Positions 1 to 6,597 of a DNA stretch of 64,000 bases are shown piece by piece. The position numbers were made by a program, and so were the translations under genes. The DNA is from Mucilaginibacter sp. Its GTDB lineage: Bacteria > Bacteroidota > Bacteroidia > Sphingobacteriales > Sphingobacteriaceae. The stretch is from NCBI GenBank assembly GCA_031292485.1, contig JARLHA010000072.1, positions 24,857-88,856 of the forward strand, read 5' to 3'. Within the stretch, counting starts at the first letter, position 1. Every line of letters starts with the position of its first letter. The notes below the pieces were generated by a model. That model saw only the letters and a program-made list of their open reading frames with translations. It was not told where the DNA came from and ran no database searches.

Positions 1-232
1 CAAAGCTGATGACTAATGTGCCGGTATCGCTTTTGGCATTGATAGCAAAATAACCCTGCTCATCTGTAGTTGTGGTGGCTTTTGTGTCTTTTATGGTTAT
101 CGTCGCCCCAGGTAAAGGTGTATTATTGGAGCCGTTGGTTACTACCCCTGTGATTTTGGCGATGGTTTGTGCTTCCGCCCTGAAAAAAAGACAAAGCGCG
201 GCCAGCACTATTAAAAGTATAGTTTTTTTCAT
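1..232 (-). CDS. SusC-like TonB-dependent receptor, N-terminal fragment cut by window edge
   Basis: Reading leftward from the ATG at 232 gives 77 residues before the window ends. Residues 2-22 form a signal peptide (two Lys, then a hydrophobic stretch ending A-E-A). Next comes the start of a carboxypeptidase-regulatory-like beta-sandwich (ITGVVTNGSNNTPLPGATI, then TTTDEQGYFAI), the usual first domain of SusC/RagA outer-membrane receptors that import large ligands with a SusD lipoprotein. The plug and barrel lie outside the window, so a different protein with the same first domain cannot be excluded. The substrate is unknown. A structured leader precedes it. Confidence 0.75.
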   Translation of the reverse strand, partial: MKKTILLIVLAALCLFFRAEAQTIAKITGVVTNGSNNTPLPGATITIKDTKATTTTDEQGYFAINAKSDTGTLVISF

Positions 233-261
233 GAATGTTTAGTTTGTTGTGTTCGTAAAAA

Positions 262-350
262 GATTAGTCAGATGGGAACTAAAAACAAACGGCAACCGGA
301 AAACGATTAACTACAACTGATCCTGGGTTGCCGTTCGAGGCGGACTAATC
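262..350 (-). promoter_or_regulatory. structured 5' leader upstream of the SusC-like gene
   Basis: Two nested perfect inverted repeats lie 30-120 nt upstream of the receptor start: an outer 8-bp pair (262-269 with 343-350) and an inner 10-bp pair (288-297 with 326-335). The RNA would form a long two-step hairpin with a 28-nt apical loop. The minus-strand half contains CGGCAACC, a string also found in S-box (SAM-I) riboswitch cores, but the rest of that consensus is not recognisable. It could be a riboswitch-like leader, an sRNA target or a dispersed palindrome. Confidence 0.4.
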
Positions 351-890
351 ATTCGGGGCAGCAGATGATGTTTTTTATTGGGTTTTGAAGCGGGTATGTT
401 ATTATATAAGCTGGCAGAAAGAAAATACCAAAACACACATATACTTTTTCAGAAAAACTACGCTTAATAAGCGTGTATGTTTTTGTTTTCATGCCTCATT
501 TATATTTAAATTTTAAATGAGCCTTATTGATGCAGAAAAATAATAAAAGTGGGTTCTGCATACCGCAACTCCATTCAGTTCTCAAGCCTTATGTTGACAC
601 GGATTTACAGCAGAACCCACTCTTATTTTATGATATGCGAATGTAGCATATCAATATAAGATATGGGTAACGTCTGCTGCCTTGCGCCAACGGCTTGAGA
701 TAGGAGTTGCAAGACTCTTTAGTTACTTCTAAAAGAAGTGTATATAGCTTAATTTCATTTACATATAAAGCTAATTACAAAACAAAAATAACAACTAACA
801 TTCAAAAAGACAAATTATATTTTCCGAATCGACAAATTATATCATACTGTTATTATGTGTGCAGTTGCATCTTTTTGAAAAGATTTGTGA
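351..890. other. spacer with mutually exclusive inverted repeats
   Basis: No convincing gene. A 12-bp inverted repeat (548-559 with 610-621) is extended by AT pairs. Inside its loop lie the first halves of two further 8-bp repeats (565-572 and 581-588), whose partners sit outside it at 703-710 and 692-699. The two arrangements cannot form together, so a transcript could switch between hairpins. A smaller hairpin lies at about 495-522 and another at about 633-651. A 64-codon ORF (707-901) here has no protein-like composition. The spacer may also hold the unseen left end of the mobile element. Confidence 0.4.
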
Positions 891-1256
891 ATGCAGAATA
901 AAGCTAATACAGTTGGTGAATTTGTAAAAGAGATTGCTGAAAGTCAAAATCTGAAACCTTCAGATTTGGGGAAGAGGATTAATACATCTAAACAAAACAT
1001 ATCCGATATCTATAAGCGTAACACTATAGATTCAGAACTTTTGTTAACCCTAAGTAAAGCGTTAAATTATAACCTTTTTTCCTATTACTATGATAAGGAA
1101 CCCATTGTTGGTTTTCGCAACGCAGAAATTCAGGAATGGCAATCTAAACTTGAAAGCTTAAATCATATACTTTCTTTAAAGGACCAATTATTAACACAAA
1201 GGCAAGAGTTGGTTGAAACCCAACGCAAACTACTTTCTGAATTGGGGAAAAAATAA
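891..1256 (+). CDS. XRE-family DNA-binding protein with C-terminal coiled coil
   Basis: 121 aa. Residues 5-60 form a Cro/C1-type helix-turn-helix (FVKEIAESQNLKPSDLGKRI, then SKQNISDIYKR). Residues 80-118 are a heptad-rich, Gln/Glu/Leu-rich helix that should dimerise. It probably represses genes of the mobile element it borders: the mobilisation genes run convergently toward it and its stop is 38 nt from theirs. The ATG at 891 follows an AT-rich spacer without a clear Shine-Dalgarno sequence, as usual in Bacteroidota. The exact target is unknown. Confidence 0.8.
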   Translation: MQNKANTVGEFVKEIAESQNLKPSDLGKRINTSKQNISDIYKRNTIDSELLLTLSKALNYNLFSYYYDKEPIVGFRNAEIQEWQSKLESLNHILSLKDQLLTQRQELVETQRKLLSELGKK

Positions 1257-1294
1257 AAAGAATGGATTGAAACCAGCATCCAACACCCCCCAAC

Positions 1295-2218
1295 TTACCG
1301 ACTGTTAGTCCGGGCCATCTTTTTCCGGTGTCTGTTCCTGCCGTATATGGCCTCGTCATCTACATCGTCGGTAATATCTACGTGAATATGACCGCTCAAC
1401 TCATAATACGGCTGTTCAATAGGAATAGCCTGCTGGGTTACTTCTTCTTCCCTTATGGCACTATCCGTAGAAAGTGCCGTTTCCAGTTCCAGCGTTTCCA
1501 TATTTACCCGGTCTTCCAAACTTCCGTTTTTTTGAGCATTGGCGTGAGCCATAGTTTCCTTAAGCTTTCTGTCGAATTCAAAAAGATTATCAAAAAGACG
1601 TTCGCCGCTTTGCTTAAAAGCTACCCGGTCAAACTGTCCCATCTTTTTGGAGTGTTCTTCGTTTTTACCCCGTGACGTATTCATAGGACTAAGCTTGATA
1701 CTATTGGTCGTATCTTTCCTGGAGACAATAACTTGTACGTGCATTTGCTCGCCTTCCTTCCGGTCGCCCCGCTTTTTGATGCCCTGTTTGACTTCCGGGT
1801 CTTTATGCGTGTAATACCTGTGGTTTTCCAGCTTGGCAAACCAAACCAGGTCCTCGTGGCTATTTACGCCCTCCCGTTTAAAGTTCCGCGCGTAGGCGTC
1901 CATTACCCTTACGGCAAATCCTTTGAGCTGTGCTTTCGCGCCCTGGTCACCGTATTGTTCTTTTAGAAACGCAATCTCCTTTTGGCTCGGGCTGATATTG
2001 ACCAGGAAGAATTTAGCATCTGCTTTGCCTAACTTGGCGATATTCCCATCTATGGTTTTCATCACCTCGTAGGGGTCTGCTTTTATTTGCCGGCCGTTGA
2101 ACCAGTATTCCGGGTCGCTTTTTTTGTTCAGACGGTTCTCCTTTTCCAGGTAATGCACCAGTGCGCCGCTGCTGCCTTTATTGGCAGCTTCTTTACTATC
2201 ACTTATATTGATGAACAT
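1295..2218 (-). CDS. relaxase/mobilisation protein (MobB/BfmB-like, DUF5712 type)
   Basis: 307 aa. It matches from memory the Bacteroidetes mobilisation proteins often called MobB or DUF5712, which nick oriT and pilot the strand during conjugal transfer. Visible features: N-terminal MFINISDSKEAANKGSSGAL, a central aromatic/charged region (WFAKLENHRYYTHKD) and a His-containing strand HVQVIVSRKD around residues 172-181, fitting the metal/His motif of relaxases. The C-terminal 80 residues are acidic and low-complexity. It lies 46 nt downstream of the BfmA-like gene in the same direction, so the two are probably co-transcribed. The catalytic Tyr cannot be assigned by eye. Confidence 0.75.
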   Translation of the reverse strand: MFINISDSKEAANKGSSGALVHYLEKENRLNKKSDPEYWFNGRQIKADPYEVMKTIDGNIAKLGKADAKFFLVNISPSQKEIAFLKEQYGDQGAKAQLKGFAVRVMDAYARNFKREGVNSHEDLVWFAKLENHRYYTHKDPEVKQGIKKRGDRKEGEQMHVQVIVSRKDTTNSIKLSPMNTSRGKNEEHSKKMGQFDRVAFKQSGERLFDNLFEFDRKLKETMAHANAQKNGSLEDRVNMETLELETALSTDSAIREEEVTQQAIPIEQPYYELSGHIHVDITDDVDDEAIYGRNRHRKKMARTNSR

Positions 2219-2264
2219 TTTGCCCCCTAACCTCCTAAAGGGGGGGATTTTTTAACTTTTTACT

Positions 2265-2816
2265 TTACAATAACTTCACCTGTTCTTTGGTAATGGCAAT
2301 CAACTCTTCTTTTTCCCGGCCCGGCGTCATTAGGGTAAATGCCTCCCGTGATTTTATATAAGCCTCAAGTATGGAGATAAACTGCGCCTTGAGCATTTCC
2401 TTGCTTTTCTGACTTTGCAATATCGACTCCATCAACCGGGCGATTTCACCGAACATCTTTGCCAGTGCATGCTGGTTATCTATTACATCCACATTTTGAG
2501 TTAGCACTTCAGTATTAAAGCTTTCAATAATCTGCCGCTGAGATTCGCCGATTTTGTCCATCAATATCTTCATCGGTACGAGCAGCATATTCTCCTGCGT
2601 TTTGATAAAACCGATATATTGCTGATGGTTTTTCATCAGCGTATTCTTCAGTAATTCATCATTCAGGTCCATCGGATCTTTCTTGCTTTTATAGAAATAA
2701 TCGACCATCTGGATAAAGACCCGGCGCTTTGTACGGCCCAGTTTAAGGGCGATCTTTTCAAACTTTTGGTCGGTTAATTCTGGATAGCGTACTGATTTGA
2801 CATTAATATCTTCCAT
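2265..2816 (-). CDS. BfmA/BtgA-type mobilisation accessory protein
   Basis: 183 aa from the ATG at 2816; an upstream in-frame ATG at 2867 would add 17 residues without family character, so the inner start is preferred. The N-terminus (MEDINVKSVRYPELTDQKFE, then KIALKLGRTKRRVFIQMVDYF) looks like the ribbon-helix-helix/HTH of BfmA and BtgA proteins, which bind oriT and recruit the relaxase. The rest is helical and rich in Gln/Glu/Lys, consistent with a coiled coil. The gene directly precedes the relaxase gene, matching the known mobA-mobB order in Bacteroidetes elements. Confidence 0.75.
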   Translation of the reverse strand: MEDINVKSVRYPELTDQKFEKIALKLGRTKRRVFIQMVDYFYKSKKDPMDLNDELLKNTLMKNHQQYIGFIKTQENMLLVPMKILMDKIGESQRQIIESFNTEVLTQNVDVIDNQHALAKMFGEIARLMESILQSQKSKEMLKAQFISILEAYIKSREAFTLMTPGREKEELIAITKEQVKLL

Positions 2817-2888
2817 TCCTTTTTTCTTTATGTTCTCATGATATCCCGATATATAGAATACCAACAAGTATTCTTTTTTCTTTTGTTT

Positions 2889-3012
2889 CGCAGTTAAAAA
2901 CTGCTATGAGTATCCCCGGAGGATACGCAAAACCCCCGTAGCGAAGCGTAGGGCAAGCAAAGCAGGGCTCCGCCCAGCTTCCGCTTGCTCCAAACGAATT
3001 TTCGTTTGGACG
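2889..3012. other. candidate oriT / palindrome-rich region upstream of mobilisation genes
   Basis: Just upstream of the mob genes are three short inverted repeats: a CAGTT/AACTG hairpin (2891-2903), GTATCC/GGATAC (2910-2926) and a 9-bp perfect stem with a 4-nt loop (2989-3010). Between them is a G+C-rich stretch unlike the AT-rich surroundings. In Bacteroidetes mobilisable elements oriT normally lies next to the mob genes and contains such repeats. Placement is by context; no nick-site consensus was recognised. A 72-codon minus-strand ORF overlaps it. Confidence 0.4.
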
Positions 3013-3122
3013 GGATTTATCAATGAATGCGCTTTTTGTAAGGCATTTTGGTAGCTTTTGCCGGGGTTTATAACAGTTTTGGCTATGCCAACGCTGTCAT
3101 TCTTTATATTTTGATACATCAT
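2904..3122 (-). CDS. small hypothetical protein overlapping the oriT-like region
   Basis: 72 aa (MMYQNIKNDSVGIAKTVINP...). The first 45 residues look protein-like. The last 25 (AGRSPALLALRFATGVLRIL) are encoded by the palindromic G+C-rich region and may simply be an open frame through oriT. It lies between the repeat-protein gene and bfmA on the same strand. No domain recognised; it may not be translated. Confidence 0.3.
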   Translation of the reverse strand: MMYQNIKNDSVGIAKTVINPGKSYQNALQKAHSLINPVQTKIRLEQAEAGRSPALLALRFATGVLRILRGYS

Positions 3123-3143
3123 TTTTTAGTTTTTGTATTGATT

Positions 3144-3371
3144 TTAGGGTTGATTTGCTTGGGAAATTTGATTGGTGAGTTCCGTTGGAACTTGTTCTTT
3201 GCGAACCTCTTCTCTGAGAATTTGTTCGCCGGGAATTTGTTCGCCGGGAATTTGTTCGCCGGGAATTTGTTCGCCGGGAATTTGTTCGCCCGGAATTTGT
3301 TCGCCCGGAATTTGTTCTTTGCGAAAAAATTCGCAAAGAACCCGGAACTTGTTCAGCACTCTTTTCATCAT
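3144..3371 (-). CDS. small protein with EQIPG pentapeptide tandem repeats
   Basis: 75 aa. The ATG at 3371 overlaps the stop of the upstream gene (ATGA), implying translational coupling and supporting this frame. Residues 1-18 are basic and aromatic (MMKRVLNKFRVLCEFFRKEQ). Then come about seven copies of E-Q-I-P-G from a 15-nt tandem DNA repeat (about 3217-3320), and a tail E-Q-V-P-T-E-L. There is no signal peptide. The repeats could form an extended proline/glycine linker-like segment. Function unknown. Other frames across the same DNA are also open because 15 is a multiple of 3. Confidence 0.5.
   Translation of the reverse strand: MMKRVLNKFRVLCEFFRKEQIPGEQIPGEQIPGEQIPGEQIPGEQIPGEQILREEVRKEQVPTELTNQISQANQP
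3217..3320. repeat. 15-nt tandem repeat, about 7 units
   Basis: The unit GGAATTTGTTCGCCG recurs with 15-nt period; the last two units show a CCCGG variant. The first and last copies are degenerate and run into a GAATTTGTTCTTTGCG/CGCAAAGAAC hairpin at about 3310-3340. Since 15 is divisible by three, the repeat stays open in several frames: EQIPG and TNSRR on the minus strand, NLFAG and CSPGI on the plus strand. Copy number is likely variable between strains by slippage. Confidence 0.85.
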
Positions 3372-3691
3372 GCTTGACTTTTACTTTGCACCTGATCCAG
3401 CCAATAAACCAGGCTGCCTGTCTTCGGGTTAAAACTCGGCTGGTAACGGATATACCCATGTTCATCCAATTCACGAATGCACTTATGATAGGTTGCCACC
3501 GAAGCAATCCTGGAATACACCATCAGTTGTTTGCGGGTAATGCCAAAAGGATTGGCATAGCCGCTTTTTTGCCATGCAGCGAACAAGGCAGCGCATAAGC
3601 TGATATGCGTACTGGAAAGGCGAGGGTCTTTTCCCATGCGCCTGATCAGCCTGCTGTAATCTGCAAAGGCGAGGTTTATTTTGGTTTGCAT
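3368..3691 (-). CDS. hypothetical helix-turn-helix-like protein of mobile elements
   Basis: 107 aa from the ATG at 3691, which overlaps the stop of the preceding HTH gene (TGATG). The frame stays open further upstream, but that part overlaps the HTH gene out of phase and is not protein-like. The sequence (MQTKINLAFADYSRLIRRMG, then ITRKQLMVYSRIASVATYHK, CIRELDEHGYIRYQPSFNPK) looks like a winged helix: a helix pair followed by a beta-wing with Y-x-P-S-F-N-P. Such proteins sit beside excisionase-like genes in Bacteroidetes elements and may act in replication or excision control. Role inferred from context only. Confidence 0.6.
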   Translation of the reverse strand: MQTKINLAFADYSRLIRRMGKDPRLSSTHISLCAALFAAWQKSGYANPFGITRKQLMVYSRIASVATYHKCIRELDEHGYIRYQPSFNPKTGSLVYWLDQVQSKSQA

Positions 3692-3954
3692 CAGCGCTGG
3701 TTCCCTTCCAGTATTTTGGTAATATCCTCCAGCTTGTAATACATCATCCCGCCGATCTTCGTATAGCGCAATGTGCCATTGATCCGCAGGTTCTGCAAGG
3801 TCCCGGGAGAGATGCTCAGCATCTTCCGGACCTCTGCACTCTTGAGCCATTGTTTGGATTGCCCGGCGCCAGGCTTGATCATTTCCCTGATCTCGTTCAG
3901 TAATTCGGTTTTGAAGATTTTTAAATCTTCCTTTGATAACAGGTCCACATTCAT
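3691..3954 (-). CDS. helix-turn-helix (excisionase/MerR-like) DNA-binding protein
   Basis: 87 aa. Residues 37-85 (WLKSAEVRKMLSISPGTLQN, then LRINGTLRYTKIGGMMYYK) form the winged-helix pattern of the HTH_17/excisionase family: an HTH followed by a wing with Y-x-K-I-G-G-x-x-Y-Y. Residues 1-30 form a charged helix. It is the first gene of a coupled run (3954 to 3144) with TGATG and ATGA overlaps, so HTH protein, winged-helix protein and repeat protein are probably made from one mRNA. It may be a recombination directionality factor for the integrase at 6598, or a regulator of transfer genes. Confidence 0.75.
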   Translation of the reverse strand: MNVDLLSKEDLKIFKTELLNEIREMIKPGAGQSKQWLKSAEVRKMLSISPGTLQNLRINGTLRYTKIGGMMYYKLEDITKILEGNQR

Positions 3955-4263
3955 AAAATAGTTGTTTAGTACATGAATAAATAATAATTTGACATTCCTC
4001 CATGCCCTGAACAGGCATGGGTAAGCTCCCAGATTAGGGATTATAGAAGATCAGCCGGTTTTGCAACCAAAGCAAATGTAAAAAATTGTTTTGACAATAT
4101 AAAATACATCAAAACTAATGGTATATTTGTGGTGCGATCATGTTCATTCGATTTAACACAAATCGGCGTTATTCGCGATAGGTGAGGAATAAATAAATTT
4201 TAATAACCCATCAAAAACCGCTGAAAACCACTGAAAATAATTTTAAAAAAAAAGTAAAAAAAG
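3955..4263. promoter_or_regulatory. divergent AT-rich intergenic region
   Basis: 309 nt between the minus-strand HTH operon and the plus-strand 233-aa gene. It holds a TATATTTG box (4122-4129, plus strand) matching the Bacteroidetes -7 consensus TAnnTTTG, but the nearest upstream TTTG (4090-4093) is 28 nt away rather than about 20, so this is a weak promoter prediction. A-rich sequence precedes the TTG start at 4264. No gene is seen. Confidence 0.3.
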
Positions 4264-4965
4264 TTGAAGATCTCTTTTAAAACCTATTTCAATGACCGGC
4301 TAAAGCAGGTCTACTTTCATGGGGTAACCACGCATCCGCTGTATGTGCAGGTAACTTATGAGCGCAGGACCATTTTTTTTAAGAGTTATTATTTCGGGTT
4401 ACTTTCTAAAGAGCGGTATTTACTGACCATACCTGGAACCAGTATCCGAAAAGGGCCAGACCTGCTGGATGTTATCAAAAAAGAAACTGAAGTTATCAAA
4501 TTCATTACTGACAAGCACCCCGATGATTTCTCACTGGAACTCTTTAAAAAGGAATATGCCAATTACAGTAAAGATCTTTGTGACGAAATGGAAAGCGGGT
4601 TTATTAATTACCTGCATACTTTCTTCTGGGATCAGGGGATGCCTGCACTTGGAGATATTATGCTGCATGGCAGTAAAAATGTCATTGCCTTTGATGCTGT
4701 CCGCGATATGAAAAGCTCGTTTAATAAAGCTTTGTATGATAAACTGATTGAAAACTCATTTTACTATGCACCGCCTTATCTGCCCGTTTACAGTTTTATG
4801 AAAGATAGCAAACAGTGGCCGATGCTGATATTAACGGTGATGGAATGGGAACAGCCGGAAACACAGGCAGCGTTTAGGGAATATACCCGTATAAACTTTC
4901 CCGGAATAGATCCGGATAAACTGTTTAGCCAGGTCAACGAGTGGGCTCAATTACCTGTAAAATAA
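4264..4965 (+). CDS. hypothetical protein of the mobile element
   Basis: 233 aa if read from the TTG at 4264. An in-frame stop lies at 4255-4257 and the next Met is about residue 108, so TTG is the likely start. The N-terminus (KISFKTYFNDRLKQVYFHGV, then THPLYVQVTYERRTIFFKSY) resembles the arm-type DNA-binding fold at the start of Bacteroidetes tyrosine integrases, but no catalytic recombinase region follows; the remainder is alpha/beta with many aromatics. It may bind DNA. No named family recognised. Confidence 0.65.
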   Translation: MKISFKTYFNDRLKQVYFHGVTTHPLYVQVTYERRTIFFKSYYFGLLSKERYLLTIPGTSIRKGPDLLDVIKKETEVIKFITDKHPDDFSLELFKKEYANYSKDLCDEMESGFINYLHTFFWDQGMPALGDIMLHGSKNVIAFDAVRDMKSSFNKALYDKLIENSFYYAPPYLPVYSFMKDSKQWPMLILTVMEWEQPETQAAFREYTRINFPGIDPDKLFSQVNEWAQLPVK

Positions 4966-5299
4966 AGTTGAAATAGGATTGAACAAAGCATTTCATTTTT
5001 TCATCTTGAGCAACAACTGAGTTAAACCGGGTGAAAACTCAAGGGTGGGCGGCCGCTGAAAAACAAAACACTTTCGCCCATTTACATGCCCTTGAATTTT
5101 CATCCCGGTTTGGCCTAAATTCGCGAAAGGGTGAAAAAAGGAATGTAACCATGGTTGGGTGGCAAAAGGCTGTCGTGAGCATAGAGAACGTTAGCCTGCG
5201 GGCAAGGAGAAGCGCATGAGGGAATGAGCGCAGCCGAATGAACGAACGTGCTTCTCCTTGATGGGTGCCATTTTAAATTCTTGTTTTGCCAGGTTACCT
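4966..5299. other. spacer with an 11-bp inverted repeat
   Basis: No convincing gene; small ORFs on both strands here lack protein-like composition. The clearest structure is CAAGGAGAAGC (5203-5213) facing GCTTCTCCTTG (5250-5260) across a 36-nt loop, G+C-richer than its surroundings. It lies at the 3' side of both the 233-aa gene and the convergent nucleotidyltransferase gene, so it may act as a bidirectional terminator or be a dispersed repeat. Confidence 0.45.
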
Positions 5300-6007
5300 T
5301 CAATACCCTTGAAATGGCGACCGGTACATATCGAAGGCCCAGATCAATCTGTTGCGTATATAATTGGCGTCTATTCCACCATACCCCCCGGTTATGTGGG
5401 CATATATTCCCTCTTCAAAATCATCCCGGTCAATAACCGCTTCAAATTCGTCGCGCAAATATTGTCTCAAATTTTGCGGAGCGGTTTTCATTTGTTCTTC
5501 AAGATCGCCCGCATGCTCGAATACATAAACCAGGTCCTCAAAATCAGTGCTCGTCCTGAAATCAGTACCACGTCCTTTAAACGCTTCCCATTTTGAGGCC
5601 ACGAAATAAGGCAATGAAAAGATCCGGATTTCGTTGTCTTTATCAAGGGAATAAAAAATGGAATGCTGAAACCCATCCGGATACCACCTATTGCTAAATC
5701 CAATCGCTTCGGGGTGCGTCGGCATGATGTCAACAGTAATGCTCTGGATTTTATACCGGCAAATCACCCCAGAGGTAATATCATTCCGGAATCCAAGGCT
5801 CATTAATTTCCTTTCCAGAGCAACATAACCTTTATAGCTCGCTAATTCCACTATAATATCCACGTCTTCCGTTGGCCTGACCGTATTGACCATTTCCGGG
5901 TCCGTAGCATATAAGGAGACAGTTGCGCCCCCGACAAAAACGTAATCCTGATCAAGGCCCTGCAATACCTGGTTAACCGCTTTTAACCTAATTATATTCT
6001 CATGCAT
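5300..6007 (-). CDS. nucleotidyltransferase, AbiEii/AbiGii-toxin-like
   Basis: 235 aa. The N-terminal region has the minimal nucleotidyltransferase signature: a G-G loop (DYVFVGGATVSLYATD, residues 21-36) followed by an acidic pair (PTEDVDIIVEL, about 45-55) and a later strand SITVDIMP that can supply the third carboxylate. These residues would bind metal and NTP. The size and the partner gene upstream, overlapping by 8 nt, resemble AbiE-type systems, where the transferase is the toxin. Substrate unknown; a housekeeping role is less likely given its place in a mobile element. Confidence 0.75.
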   Translation of the reverse strand: MHENIIRLKAVNQVLQGLDQDYVFVGGATVSLYATDPEMVNTVRPTEDVDIIVELASYKGYVALERKLMSLGFRNDITSGVICRYKIQSITVDIMPTHPEAIGFSNRWYPDGFQHSIFYSLDKDNEIRIFSLPYFVASKWEAFKGRGTDFRTSTDFEDLVYVFEHAGDLEEQMKTAPQNLRQYLRDEFEAVIDRDDFEEGIYAHITGGYGGIDANYIRNRLIWAFDMYRSPFQGY

Positions 6008-6521
6008 ATACTAATTCAAAAGATTGTTTTAATAACTCCAATGCCTTTTTCTGTTCCCTGACTTTCCCTACCCGTATTGCGTCTACCAGCGCCAGCATGT
6101 CATATAGCTTATCATCATTTTTTGCAGCAAGCAACTGATTAGGGTACAATGGCGATATCGCCTGGCCTTTGACTTTCCCCATAGGATCAGGCCAAACGTA
6201 ATGCTGATCAGAAACAAAATAATCTTTAAGGATGGGGGCACTATGCGCGGTTGGCATACCGCGAACAATAATACCCGGTTGAGTGGGGAAGACGAACTTT
6301 AAGCCATGTTCAATGAAGTTATAAAGCGCCGTTTTGAAAACGACCCGTTTATCAGGGCTGACGAGCCTGGCGATCATCGAACGGTTCAAGGATTCGCTGA
6401 TCTCCGAATTGCTTATACCTAAACTGCCGGAAAGTTGTTTTTGCATCCAATCCTTATCGGAAGAAACAATTTTAAGGAGGACGACCAAATCGTGCGGCCT
6501 CATGCCATTATGTGCTTTCAT
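6000..6521 (-). CDS. winged-helix-like partner (putative antitoxin) of the nucleotidyltransferase
   Basis: 173 aa from the ATG at 6521. An upstream in-frame ATG at 6584 exists, but a good promoter (6525-6556) overlaps that region, making 6521 or the ATG at 6503 more likely. Residues 1-75 read as a MarR-like winged helix (RPHDLVVLLKIVSSDKDW, then LGISNSEISESLNRSMIA). The rest lacks a known domain. The stop overlaps the nucleotidyltransferase start by 8 nt, implying coupled translation, as in two-gene toxin-antitoxin modules where the first gene represses the operon. Function is inferred from architecture. Confidence 0.65.
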   Translation of the reverse strand: MKAHNGMRPHDLVVLLKIVSSDKDWMQKQLSGSLGISNSEISESLNRSMIARLVSPDKRVVFKTALYNFIEHGLKFVFPTQPGIIVRGMPTAHSAPILKDYFVSDQHYVWPDPMGKVKGQAISPLYPNQLLAAKNDDKLYDMLALVDAIRVGKVREQKKALELLKQSFELVYA

Positions 6522-6524
6522 ATT

Positions 6525-6556
6525 CAAATATAACACTTCTGGCTTTATTTCGCAAA
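6525..6556 (-). promoter_or_regulatory. Bacteroidetes-type promoter (TTTG-N20-TATATTTG) of the nucleotidyltransferase module
   Basis: On the minus strand TTTG (6553-6556) and TATATTTG (6525-6532) are separated by exactly 20 nt, matching the Bacteroidetes consensus TTTG-N19-21-TAnnTTTG. The -7 box ends only 3 nt before the ATG at 6521, so transcription would begin at or inside that start codon. Either the mRNA is leaderless or the next ATG (6503) is used. Confidence 0.65.
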
Positions 6557-6597
6557 TCGCGAATTGAGAATCATGGGCTATCATTTTGATTTTGTGA

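Noticed and set aside
540..711. tmRNA or other known RNA gene
   Set aside because: No tRNA-like acceptor or T-arm and no recognised conserved core; kept only as an unexplained structure.
707..901. 64-codon ORF before the XRE gene
   Set aside because: Low-complexity K/I/Y-rich reading of AT-rich DNA that runs into the XRE start; no family or start signal.
3217..3320. Possible CRISPR array
   Set aside because: Units are directly adjacent with no spacers and only 15 nt long; no cas genes nearby.
3048..3432. Plus-strand ORFs across the 15-nt repeat (NLFAG and CSPGI repeats)
   Set aside because: They read antisense to a chain of translationally coupled minus-strand genes and remain open only because the repeat period is a multiple of three.
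3692..4018. 5' extension of the 107-aa gene (ORF open to 4018)
   Set aside because: Overlaps the HTH gene out of phase and translates to non-protein-like sequence; the TGATG overlap at 3691 fixes the start.
5031..5219. 62-codon plus-strand ORF in the spacer after the 233-aa gene
   Set aside because: Its composition is not protein-like and it runs through an inverted repeat.
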